Part shown: one piece after another, positions 10,357 to 18,675 of the stretch
How positions within the stretch are numbered: the first letter of the stretch is position 1
Layout: every line of letters starts with the position of its first letter
Assembly (NCBI GenBank): GCA_964511405.1
Contig: CAZEFK010000144.1
Location: forward strand, 1-18,675
DNA from: CAZEFK01 sp964511405
GTDB lineage: Bacteria > Pseudomonadota > Alphaproteobacteria > Elsterales > Elsteraceae
DNA length: 18,675 nucleotides
Direction of reading: 5' to 3'
Notes under the pieces: generated by a model
Told to the model about the DNA's origin: nothing
Databases searched by the model: none
Seen by the model: only the letters and a program-made list of their open reading frames with translations
Program-made: the position numbers and the translations under genes

Positions 10357-11321
10357 CCCGCGTCCATGCCTTGGCCGTCTTGGGCCTGCTCGCGATCGCG
10401 CTGGTCGCCGGGATCAGCGCCGCCTTCATCGTGCCGCAGACCGAGCAGGCGCTGGTCCTGCAGTTCGGCGAGACGCGCCGGCTGGTGACCGCCCCGGGTC
10501 TGCATTTCAAGGCGCCGTTCATTCAGAACGTCGTCCTCTACGACAAGCGCCTGCTCGACCTGCTGCCGTCGAAGCAGCAGGTGATCTTGGCCGACCAGAA
10601 GCGCATCGACGTCGACGCCTATGGCCAGTACCGGATCGTCGACCCGTTGCGGTTCTTTCAGAAGCTCAACAACGAGCAGCAGGCGCGCCGGCAGCTGGGC
10701 GAGACCTTCATGATCTCCGCGATCCGCCGCGTGCTGGGATCCAAGACCCTGGGCGATATGCTGTCGCTGCAGCGCGACCAGATCCAGGCCGACATCCTGC
10801 GCGAGGTGAATGATCAGGCGAAGGCCTACGGCGTCGAGGTGGTCGACGTCCGGCTGCGCCGCGCCGACCTGCCCGAGCAGACCAGCAAGGCGATCTACAG
10901 CCGGATGAAATCCGAGCGCGACCGCGAGGCCAACCTGGCGCGCGCCGAGGGCCAGCGCCAGGCGACCGAGATCCGCAGCCGCGCCGACTACCAGCAGGCG
11001 GTGACCCTGGCCGAGGCGCGCAGCAAGTCCCAGCAGATCCGCGGTGCCGGCGACGCCCAGGCAACCCAGATCTATGCCGAAGCGTTTACCCAGGATCCCA
11101 ATTTCTTCAGCTTCTATCGGTCGATGAGCGCCTACCGCGAGTCCCTGGGCAGCGGCGACAGCACAACCACATTGCTGCTCTCGCCCGACACGCCGTTCCT
11201 GCGCTATCTGGAGGCTCCGTTCGACGCCGCGCCGCCCGCGGCCGGGCGCGCGCCCGAGACCGGGGCGAAGCCCGGGGCCAGCACCGTCGGCGCCCTGCCC
11301 GCGGCACCGGCTCGGCCGTAA
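10353..11321 (+). CDS. hflC: HflC, SPFH/band-7 membrane protein of the FtsH-modulating complex
   Basis: Second subunit of the HflKC assembly, 322 residues. There is a single N-terminal membrane segment (about 5-27), then the SPFH domain (VPQTEQALVLQFGETRR, GLHFKAPF) and a long helical region (SERDREANLARAEGQRQA, RSRADYQQAVTLAEA). The DPNFFSFYRSMSAYRESL segment with TTTLLLSPDTPFLRYL is characteristic of HflC. A Pro/Ala-rich C-terminal tail of about 45 residues exceeds the roughly 290-334 typical core and is low complexity. It is translationally coupled to hflK by a 4-base overlap. A palindrome-rich repeat array begins at the first base after the stop. Confidence 0.95.
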   Translation: MTRVHALAVLGLLAIALVAGISAAFIVPQTEQALVLQFGETRRLVTAPGLHFKAPFIQNVVLYDKRLLDLLPSKQQVILADQKRIDVDAYGQYRIVDPLRFFQKLNNEQQARRQLGETFMISAIRRVLGSKTLGDMLSLQRDQIQADILREVNDQAKAYGVEVVDVRLRRADLPEQTSKAIYSRMKSERDREANLARAEGQRQATEIRSRADYQQAVTLAEARSKSQQIRGAGDAQATQIYAEAFTQDPNFFSFYRSMSAYRESLGSGDSTTTLLLSPDTPFLRYLEAPFDAAPPAAGRAPETGAKPGASTVGALPAAPARP

Positions 11322-11380
11322 CTCGGGCGCGCCGATGGCGCGCGTCGGGCGCGCCCGTGGCGCGCCGGGGCGCGCCCGAG
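11322..11380. repeat. phased array of GGCGCGCC palindromes between hflC and degP
   Basis: Exact GGCGCGCC octamers start at 11326, 11348, 11359 and 11369, with a one-mismatch copy (GGCGCGCG) at 11337. Steps are 11, 11, 11 and 10 bases, about one helical turn. The ends also form a perfect 12-bp stem: CTCGGGCGCGCC (11322-11333) with GGCGCGCCCGAG (11369-11380). It starts right after the hflC stop and ends 86 bp before degP. It may be an hflC terminator or attenuator (no T tract follows), or a protein-binding array for degP expression. Confidence 0.75.
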
Positions 11381-11466
11381 TAGACTTGCGGGGACCGGCC
11401 AGCGCGCGCCGGCCGGTTCGCCGCCCGGACAGACACGCCCGGACAGACAGCGGAGTAAGCTCGTCC

Positions 11467-12996
11467 ATGTCGCACACCCTGATTCCTTGGCGCCGGCGAG
11501 CCAGTTCGGCCGTCGTCGGCGCGCTGCTGGCGGCGGCGCTGCTGCCGGGCGCCCTGTCGCCCCGTCCCGCCGCCGCGGCCACGGCGCCGCGCGAGGGCTT
11601 CGCCGACCTGGCCGAGAAGCTGCTGCCGGCGGTGGTCAACGTATCGACGACCCAGACCATCAAGCCGGGATCCGCCGACCGCGGCGGCCGCGGCCATCCC
11701 GACCTGCCGCAGTTCCCGCCGGGCTCGCCCTTCGAGGAGTTCTTCAAGGACTTCATGGAGCGCCAGCGCGGCGACCGCCAGGATCAGGCGCCGCGCCGCG
11801 CGACCTCGGTCGGCTCCGGCTTCATCATCGATGCCGCCGGCTACATCGTGACCAACCACCATGTGGTCGCCGACGCCGACGAGATCACGGTCGCGCTCGG
11901 CGACGATTCCACTTACAAGGCCACGGTGGTCGGCAAGGACGTCAAGATCGACCTGGCGCTGCTCAAGATCTCGGCGCCCAAGCCGCTGCCCACGGTGAAA
12001 TGGGGTGACAGCGACCGGATGCGCGTGGGCGACTGGGTCCTGGCGATCGGCGATCCGTTCGGGCTGGGTGGCTCGGTCACCGCCGGGATCATGTCGGCGC
12101 GGGCGCGCGATATCTCGTCCGGACCCTATGACGACTTCATCCAGACCGATGCCGCGATCAATCGGGGCAATTCCGGCGGCCCGCTGTTCAATGCGGCCGG
12201 CGAGGTGATCGGGATCAACACGGCGATCTTTTCGCCCAGCGGCGGCTCGGTCGGCATCGGCTTCGCCATTCCGGCCAACCTGGCCAAGCCGGTGATCGAT
12301 CAGCTGCGCCAGTACGGCCGCGCCCGGCGCGGCTGGATCGGGGTCAAGATCCAGACCGTGACCGACGAGCTCGCCGACAGCCTGGGCCTGGACCGGGCCC
12401 GCGGCGCCCTGGTCTCCAGCGCTCAGGATGGCGGCCCCGCGGCCCAGGCCAAGATCCAGCCGGGCGACGTCATCGTGCGCTTTGACGGGCGCGATGTGGC
12501 GGACGTGAAGCGGCTGCCCCGGATGGTCGCCGAGACCGCCATCGACAAGGAGGTCGATGTCGGCATCTGGCGCCAGCGCCACGAGCAGACGGTGCGCCTC
12601 AAGGTCGGCGAGCTGGTCGACACCGACCAGGTGGCCGCCGCCGCGCCAGCCCCGGCGCCAGCCCCGACGCCGGGCCCTGCGGGCGGCGCGACGGCGGCCC
12701 TGGGCTTGAAGCTGGCGCAGCTGACCCCGCAGCTGCGCGAAAAATTCGGATTGGCCGACGACAGCAAGGGCGTGGTGGTCACCGAGGTGGCCGGCAACAG
12801 CCCGGCCGGCGAGCGCGGCGTCCATCCCGGCGACATCATCGTCGAAGTCGCCCAGGAAGAGGTGAAAAACCCGGCCGACGTCAGCGCCAAGATCAAGGCC
12901 GCGCGCGAAGCCGGCCGCAAGTCGGTGCTGCTGCTGGTCGATCAGAAGGGGGAACTGCGCTTCGTCGCCGTGCGCATCGACAAGGACAAGGGTTAG
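11467..12996 (+). CDS. degP: DegP/HtrA (Do family) periplasmic serine protease
   Basis: Envelope protease and chaperone for misfolded periplasmic proteins, 509 residues. The Sec-type signal peptide spans about 1-38 (WRRR, hydrophobic 14-30, then PRPAAAA before the mature end). The LA-loop region is Gly/Pro-rich (66-112). The trypsin-like domain has catalytic H132 in TNHHVV, D162 in KIDLALLK and S236 in GNSGGP. The two PDZ domains cover about 285-385 and 408-505, joined by a PAPAPAPTPGP linker (393-404). All catalytic residues are present. The start ATG has GGAG 11 bases upstream; an upstream in-frame ATG at 11335 falls in the palindrome array and gives no signal peptide at its start. Proximity to hflKC groups protein quality-control functions. 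It ends convergent to the M15-type gene, with hairpins between. Confidence 0.95.
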   Translation: MSHTLIPWRRRASSAVVGALLAAALLPGALSPRPAAAATAPREGFADLAEKLLPAVVNVSTTQTIKPGSADRGGRGHPDLPQFPPGSPFEEFFKDFMERQRGDRQDQAPRRATSVGSGFIIDAAGYIVTNHHVVADADEITVALGDDSTYKATVVGKDVKIDLALLKISAPKPLPTVKWGDSDRMRVGDWVLAIGDPFGLGGSVTAGIMSARARDISSGPYDDFIQTDAAINRGNSGGPLFNAAGEVIGINTAIFSPSGGSVGIGFAIPANLAKPVIDQLRQYGRARRGWIGVKIQTVTDELADSLGLDRARGALVSSAQDGGPAAQAKIQPGDVIVRFDGRDVADVKRLPRMVAETAIDKEVDVGIWRQRHEQTVRLKVGELVDTDQVAAAAPAPAPAPTPGPAGGATAALGLKLAQLTPQLREKFGLADDSKGVVVTEVAGNSPAGERGVHPGDIIVEVAQEEVKNPADVSAKIKAAREAGRKSVLLLVDQKGELRFVAVRIDKDKG

Positions 12997-13064
12997 GTCG
13001 GGATGAGATCAGGCTGACCCGCTGAAGAAAGCCTTGGACCGGCGGGAATCCCCCTCCTCGCAGC

Positions 13065-13088
13065 CTCCTCCCACAAGGGTAGGAGGAG
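13065..13088. terminator. hairpin after degP
   Basis: CTCCTCCCAC (13065-13074) pairs with GTAGGAGGAG (13079-13088) with one mismatch and an AAGG loop. It lies 68 bases after the degP stop. On the plus strand it is followed by TTCTGT, a weak T-rich tail. It is a probable transcription end for degP. Confidence 0.5.
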
Positions 13089-13112
13089 TTCTGTCACCGC
13101 AGCTTTCGGATA

Positions 13113-13140
13113 CTCTCTGGCCCCTGAAGGGGCCAGAGAG
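13113..13140. terminator. 12-bp perfect hairpin between convergent degP and M15-type gene
   Basis: CTCTCTGGCCCC (13113-13124), loop TGAA, GGGGCCAGAGAG (13129-13140): a compact perfect stem 9 bases beyond the stop of the minus-strand gene. It is suitable as a two-way terminator for both converging transcripts. No T tract flanks it. Confidence 0.6.
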
Positions 13141-13149
13141 ATCGCTGGA

Positions 13150-13800
13150 TCAGCCCCAGGTCCGGACCGGACCAGTGTCCAGGTGCAGGTGGTGGTTGTG
13201 GGAGTAGAAGCCCACGCCGCCACGCTTCATGGTGTTGGCGACCTTGCCGATCTGGCGCAGGTTCCGGCCGGGCAGGCGGATGTCGACGGCTTGCCCATCG
13301 ACATGCAGGCTGTCGCGCCGGTCGCGGGTGCGGCCGGGCTGCCGGTATCCGGAGATGACCTGCATGGGCTCGGTATTACCGATCCGGGCGTTCAGGTCAT
13401 GCAGGAAATCATAGAGCGACGGGTCGATGCGCAGCTCGACACCGCCGCGATTGCGATCGCGCATCAGATGCTGAAGCTGGCGCAGGGCCTCTTCCCGGTA
13501 GCTGCCGTTGACCCAGTAAACGCCGCTGAAGCTTTCTGACGAAAACGGATGAACCAAATGGAGCCGCCGCTCGGACTCAGACGTGGCCCGAACAGCGGCG
13601 CTGGCGGGCGAGACGACGGGTTTGGTGCCCGAATCGACGGGCGCCCGGACCGGAAGGGAAGAATCGTTAACAACGAATCCGTTCGCTTCAAGCCAGATCC
13701 GGTAGCTTGGATCGACGATGAGTCCCCGTGCGAACGCTGGGGCCGTGGATGAGCAAAAAGCCGCCACGCCGGCGAGTCTAAGAAAAGCTCGTCGTTGCAT
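13150..13800 (-). CDS. Tat-exported DUF882 / peptidase M15-type murein endopeptidase-like protein
   Basis: Probable zinc-dependent peptidoglycan endopeptidase of the YcbK/MepK kind, 216 residues. The N-terminus MQRRAFLRLAG followed by a hydrophobic stretch and AFA is a twin-arginine (Tat) signal. Putative zinc ligands are H166 and D173 (SLHVDGQAVDIRL) and H206 (HLHLDTG). VISGYRQ (148-154) and GGVGFYSHNHHLHLDTGPVRTW (194-215) match the family ends. The loop between VISGYR and SLHVDG is shorter than I recall for relatives, which usually have an R/N-rich segment there. The start at 13800 has GGGAG six bases upstream; an ATG eight codons earlier lacks the Tat motif at its start. It is on the same strand as serB, 184 bp downstream of it, but looks separately transcribed. 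Its GC is lower than its neighbours'. Confidence 0.85.
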   Translation of the reverse strand: MQRRAFLRLAGVAAFCSSTAPAFARGLIVDPSYRIWLEANGFVVNDSSLPVRAPVDSGTKPVVSPASAAVRATSESERRLHLVHPFSSESFSGVYWVNGSYREEALRQLQHLMRDRNRGGVELRIDPSLYDFLHDLNARIGNTEPMQVISGYRQPGRTRDRRDSLHVDGQAVDIRLPGRNLRQIGKVANTMKRGGVGFYSHNHHLHLDTGPVRTWG

Positions 13801-13820
13801 TGTTGTCTCCCAGCCGATGT

Positions 13821-13836
13821 GCACCGTGCGCGGTGC
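13821..13836 (-). promoter_or_regulatory. inverted repeat GCACCG-N4-CGGTGC upstream of the M15-type gene
   Basis: A perfect 6-bp dyad around TGCG, 20 bases upstream of the start codon. The position fits a leader hairpin or a repressor site. The surrounding 13801-13984 gap is the most AT-rich stretch of the window (notably 13930-13990) and presumably contains the promoter. No standard -35/-10 pair could be assigned with confidence. Confidence 0.3.
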
Positions 13837-13984
13837 CTCTTGTTCCTTCCTCCGTTACCGGCAGCGCCGATTCCTGAGATTGCTCAAGCCCATCTGAGGG
13901 GCCCAATGTCGGTTACACGATCGACGTGGAGACGTCATCCAAAAAATGCATTCGAAGTGAAGTAATCTTAAGCTAAACGATCTA

Positions 13985-14908
13985 TTAACCATTGCCGGGA
14001 AGCGTGGCGCCGCATAGGTCGGTGTGGCTAAACCCTTGGAGATAGAGCAGCGCCGTGAGGTCGCCATGGTCGATTCGCACCGGTGCCTGCGCCGCGACGG
14101 CCGGCTTGGCCCGGAACGCCACGCCCAGGCCGGCGGTGCGGATCATGTCGATGTCGTTGGCGCCGTCTCCCACCGCCAGGCAATCCGCCGGCGCCAGGCC
14201 GCGCGCCTGGGCCAGGCGCAGCAAGGCCGCGCGCTTGGCGTCCCGCCCGAGAATCGGTTCGATCACCCGGCCGGTCAGGCGACCCTCGGCGATCTCCAGC
14301 CGGTTGGCTTCGTCGTGATCGAACCCGACCAAGCGGCGCACCCGGCCAGTGAAATAGTCGAAACCGCCCGACACCAGCGCCGTGAACGCGCCATGGGCGG
14401 CCATGGTCCGCACCAGGGCGGCCGCGCCGGGCATCAGCGCCAGCCGCTGGGCCGTCGCCTCCAGCGCCGCCTCCTCCAGCCCGGCGATCATGGCCACGCG
14501 CTCGCGTAGCGCGGTCGGGAAATCGAGCTCGCCGCGCATGGCGCGCGCGGTGATGGCGGCGATCTCGGCGCCGATGCCGGCATGGGCGGCCAGCTCGTCC
14601 AGGGTTTCGCCGGTCAGGATGGTCGAGTCCATGTCCGCGATCAGCAGCCGCTTGCGTCGCCCTTCGGCCGGCAGTAGGGCGACGTCGACCGGCCAGGCGG
14701 CCAACGCTTCGGCCAGCAGCCCGGCCAGCCGATCGCGCTCGGCGACCGCGGCCGCCACCGGCCGCTCCGCCGCGGCGCCCGCGGCCAGCCAGTGGATCGG
14801 CCCGACGCCGACGCCCTCGGCGGCCAGGCGGCCGGCGGCGGCATCGAGCGGGCGGAGGTCAAGCGGGGCGGCGGCCGGATCGGCAATCAGGACCAGGACG
14901 AGCGACAT
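13985..14908 (-). CDS. serB: SerB, phosphoserine phosphatase
   Basis: Last step of serine synthesis: hydrolyses O-phosphoserine to serine in the cytoplasm. The HAD-superfamily enzyme has 307 residues, near the usual alphaproteobacterial length. The N-terminal 85 residues form a regulatory-type domain (ACT-like position, sequence weakly conserved). HAD motif I is DMDST (92-96, nucleophile D92, acid D94), motif II SGGF (180-183), motif III K225 in GRDAKR, and motif IV GDGANDIDMI (248-257). The start ATG (14906-14908) shares the CATG tetranucleotide with the divergent miaA start. No clear Shine-Dalgarno lies upstream of serB, which may be leaderless or weakly initiated. The frame continues further upstream, but only as the reverse of miaA. 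Confidence 0.95.
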   Translation of the reverse strand: MSLVLVLIADPAAAPLDLRPLDAAAGRLAAEGVGVGPIHWLAAGAAAERPVAAAVAERDRLAGLLAEALAAWPVDVALLPAEGRRKRLLIADMDSTILTGETLDELAAHAGIGAEIAAITARAMRGELDFPTALRERVAMIAGLEEAALEATAQRLALMPGAAALVRTMAAHGAFTALVSGGFDYFTGRVRRLVGFDHDEANRLEIAEGRLTGRVIEPILGRDAKRAALLRLAQARGLAPADCLAVGDGANDIDMIRTAGLGVAFRAKPAVAAQAPVRIDHGDLTALLYLQGFSHTDLCGATLPGNG

Positions 14909-15944
14909 GGGCGGCAGACCAGAGACAGGAGAGGGGGCGGGCGCACCGGCCGACCTTGTGGCAGCATCGCCCCCTTCGAGCAACACGCCTCCGGGCAACA
15001 CGCCTCCGGGCAGCAAGCCGGTCCTGGTGATCGCCGGCCCAACCGCCAGCGGCAAGTCGGCGCTCGCGGTTGAGGTCGCCGAGGCGATCGGCGGCACGGT
15101 GATCAACGCCGACGCGCTGCAGATCTACCGCGACCTGACGATCCTGACCGCGCGCCCCGGACCGGCCGACCTGGCACGGGCGCCACACCGGCTCTACGGC
15201 GTGCTGGACGGCCGCGACCCGTGCTCGGCGGCGCGCTGGCGGGCCATGGCGCTCGACGCCATGGCCGAGGCCGCGCGGCCGATCCTGGTCGGCGGCACCG
15301 GATTCTATCTGTCGGCGCTGATCGACGGCCTGGTCGAGCTGCCCGACGTGCCGGAGGCCGCGCGGGCCGCGGCCGAAGCGCGGCGCGCCGCGCTCGGGGC
15401 GGAGGCCTTCCATGCCGAGGTGGCCGAGCTCGATCCGGACCTGGCGCGCGCCCGCCCGTCCGGCGACCGGCAGCGCCTGGTCCGCGCCTGGGCGGTGGCG
15501 ACGGCGACCGGCCGGCCGTTGACCCGATGGCAGGCCGAGCCGCCGCTGCGGCCGCCGCCGGATCTCGCCTTCCATCGGCTGTGGTTGGATCCGCCGCGCG
15601 CCGAGCTGTACCGCGCGATCGACGACCGGGCCAGGCGGATGGTCGAAGCCGGGGCGCTGGACGAGGTCCGCCCCCTGGCCGGCCTCGATCCCGCCCTGCC
15701 GATCATGAAGGCGGTCGGCGTCCGCGAGCTCCTGGACCTGCTGGCGGGTCGCATCGACGCGGGGACCGCGCTGGCGCGCCTGCAGCAGGCCAGCCGCCGC
15801 TATGCCAAGCGCCAGACCACCTGGTTCAGGCACCGCTTCGCCGGCGCCCATCGAGTCGCCGCGCAATATTCTTGCGCCCTGCGACCGGAAATCTTTTCGT
15901 TTCTTCGTCGAAGCGGATTGACCGGTCCGCACGGCTTGGCTTAG
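14907..15944 (+). CDS. miaA: MiaA, tRNA dimethylallyltransferase
   Basis: Adds a dimethylallyl group to A37 of tRNAs that read UNN codons, the first step to i6A/ms2i6A. The 345 residues show P-loop GPTASGKS (44-51), NADALQIYRDL (67-77, the family's D-S/A-x-Q-x-Y), VGGTGFYLSALIDGL (128-142), DRQRLVRAWAVATATGRPL (187-205) and KRQTTWFR (301-308). The P-loop is preceded by a 43-residue Pro/Ser-rich extension unlike typical MiaA, including the duplicated NTPPG. The start at 14907 has AGGACGAG close upstream. A GTG at 14958 is a shorter alternative, but lacks a ribosome site. The gene begins on the serB start codon in the opposite direction and ends 139 bp before ilvB. Confidence 0.94.
   Translation: MGGRPETGEGAGAPADLVAASPPSSNTPPGNTPPGSKPVLVIAGPTASGKSALAVEVAEAIGGTVINADALQIYRDLTILTARPGPADLARAPHRLYGVLDGRDPCSAARWRAMALDAMAEAARPILVGGTGFYLSALIDGLVELPDVPEAARAAAEARRAALGAEAFHAEVAELDPDLARARPSGDRQRLVRAWAVATATGRPLTRWQAEPPLRPPPDLAFHRLWLDPPRAELYRAIDDRARRMVEAGALDEVRPLAGLDPALPIMKAVGVRELLDLLAGRIDAGTALARLQQASRRYAKRQTTWFRHRFAGAHRVAAQYSCALRPEIFSFLRRSGLTGPHGLA
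14981..15010 (+). repeat. two 15-bp tandem copies in the miaA 5' region
   Basis: CAACACGCCTCCGGG occurs twice in direct tandem (14981-14995, 14996-15010), and a degenerate third partial copy (CAGCAAGCC) follows. The unit is five codons, so it encodes NTPPG twice in frame in the variable N-terminal extension of MiaA. It is a slippage-type duplication that keeps the frame. Confidence 0.9.
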
Positions 15945-16083
15945 GGTCCGGCTCCGCGCGGCGACCGGCCGTCCTATCCGGCTGCCTGCGGGATCCCGTC
16001 ATGCGACCCAGCGATCGGGCGCAGGGTGCCGGCGCCAGCCGCGCCCGGGGCGGGCCGTGTTCACCAAGTTTCAGAGGACGCGC

Positions 16084-17895
<1,812 letters not shown>

Positions 17896-17912
17896 TCCGG
17901 CAGGCGACGCAA

Positions 17913-18419
17913 ATGGCCGAGCCGATCGAGCGGCACACGATCTCGGTGCTGGTGGACAACGAGCCCGGCGTGCTCGCCCGGGTGATCGGGCTGTTCTCGG
18001 GCCGCGGCTACAACATCGAGAGCCTGACCGTGGCCGAGGTGGACGCGCGCCAGCAGGTCAGCCGGATCACGGTCGTGACCAGCGGCACGCCGATGATCAT
18101 CGAGCAGATCAAGGCGCAGCTTGCCCGCCTGGTGCCGGTCCATGCGGTGCGCGACCTGACCCTGGACGGTCCGCACGTCGCCCGCGAACTGGCGCTGATC
18201 AAGGTCGCCGCGACCGGCGAGCGACGGATCGAGAGCCTGCGCCTGGCCGACATCTTCCGCGCCCGCGTCATCGACAGCACGACCGAGAGCTTCGTGTTCG
18301 AGATGACCGGCAGCCCGGACAAGCTCAATGCCTTCATCGCGCTGATGGAGCCGCTCGGCCTGGTCGACGTCAGCCGCACCGGCATCGTCGCCATCAGCCG
18401 CGGCCCCGGCGCCTTTTGA
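17913..18419 (+). CDS. ilvN: IlvN/IlvH, acetolactate synthase small regulatory subunit
   Basis: Regulatory subunit that activates the large subunit and confers valine feedback. The 168 residues carry an N-terminal ACT domain (HTISVLVDNEPGVLARVIGLF, RGYNIESLTV; about 8-82) and a C-terminal domain ending ESFVFEMTGSPDKLNAFI and GIVAISRGP, both typical. The ATG at 17913 has GGCAGGCG about 9 bases upstream. An in-frame GTG at 17892 overlaps the ilvB stop and would add seven residues (VIRQATQ) not conserved in the family. It follows ilvB by 17 bases, so it is the same operon. The gene is intact, which argues that acetolactate synthesis is under selection in this organism. Confidence 0.95.
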   Translation: MAEPIERHTISVLVDNEPGVLARVIGLFSGRGYNIESLTVAEVDARQQVSRITVVTSGTPMIIEQIKAQLARLVPVHAVRDLTLDGPHVARELALIKVAATGERRIESLRLADIFRARVIDSTTESFVFEMTGSPDKLNAFIALMEPLGLVDVSRTGIVAISRGPGAF

Positions 18420-18455
18420 CCTGATCCTGCGAACCTTCTGAAGGACATCCAACCG

Positions 18456-18675
18456 ATGCGCGTCTACTACGATCGCGATGCCGACGTGAACCTGGTCAAG
18501 GGCAAGAAGATTGCCATCGTCGGCTATGGCAGCCAGGGCCACGCCCATGCCCAGAACCTGCGCGACAGCGGCGTCAAGGACGTGGTGAACGCGCTGCGGC
18601 CGGGCTCGGCCACCGCCGCCAAGGCCGAGGCCGCCGGCTTCACGGTGCGGGCGCCGGCGGACGCCGCCCGCCAAG
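18456..18675 (+). CDS. ilvC: IlvC, ketol-acid reductoisomerase (partial, 3' end beyond window)
   Basis: Second step of branched-chain amino acid synthesis: Mg-dependent isomerisation and NADPH reduction of acetolactate or acetohydroxybutyrate. The first 73 residues are visible: MRVYYDRDADVNLVKGKK, the Rossmann NADPH-binding GYGSQGHAHAQNLRDSG, and ALRPGSATAAKAEAAGF. All match class I KARI. The ATG at 18456 has AAGGA about 10 bases upstream and lies 36 bases after ilvN, the third gene of ilvB-N-C. A small dyad (CCTT-CTG-AAGG, 18434-18444 region) covers the ribosome site and could weakly limit initiation. Confidence 0.95.
   Translation, partial: MRVYYDRDADVNLVKGKKIAIVGYGSQGHAHAQNLRDSGVKDVVNALRPGSATAAKAEAAGFTVRAPADAARQ

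Noticed and set aside
11335..11466. Longer degP with a start inside the palindrome array
   Set aside because: The added residues are Arg/Gly/Ala-rich, precede the real signal peptide, and come from repeat DNA. The ATG at 11467 gives a proper export signal.

Overview
The window is high-GC (about 70%) bacterial chromosome. Gene content and order point to an alphaproteobacterium, most likely Rhodospirillales-like: hflK-hflC-degP, serB, divergent miaA, then ilvB-ilvN-ilvC. A precise genus cannot be given from the sequence alone. It is draft sequence, with a run of ten Ns at 8519-8528 inside a gene and a probable base error or true nonsense mutation in ilvB.

Left part (1-4664): the minus-strand operon livH-livM-livG-livF encodes a branched-chain amino acid (HAAT-type) ABC importer: two permeases and two ATPases. 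livF runs off the left edge and no substrate-binding protein gene is in view. Divergent from it is thyX, the flavin-dependent thymidylate synthase. A 12-bp perfect hairpin closes thyX.

Middle (4691-9119, minus strand): a large UPF1/DNA2-like superfamily 1 helicase of about 1100 residues with a long coiled coil between its Walker A and Walker B motifs. It lies just downstream of mrp (apbC), the P-loop Fe-S cluster carrier. The helicase is the least explained gene here. mrp carries the N gap, which hides more sequence than ten bases.

9247-12996 (plus): hflK and hflC (the SPFH complex that modulates FtsH), then degP (periplasmic serine protease/chaperone). These form a membrane and envelope quality-control cluster. 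The hflC-degP gap holds a striking array of GGCGCGCC palindromes at 10-11-bp spacing.

13065-14908: convergent hairpins, a Tat-exported DUF882/M15-type murein endopeptidase-like gene, and serB (phosphoserine phosphatase), all genes on minus. serB and miaA start divergently on the same CATG tetranucleotide.

14907-18675 (plus): miaA (tRNA dimethylallyltransferase), then ilvB-ilvN-ilvC for branched-chain amino acid synthesis. ilvB has an in-frame TAA at codon 395 where relatives have tyrosine. ilvC runs off the right edge.

Most of the window is ordinary core metabolism and housekeeping. I see no CRISPR array, insertion sequence, tRNA or rRNA, and no multi-gene defence cluster. No gap between genes exceeds 200 bp.
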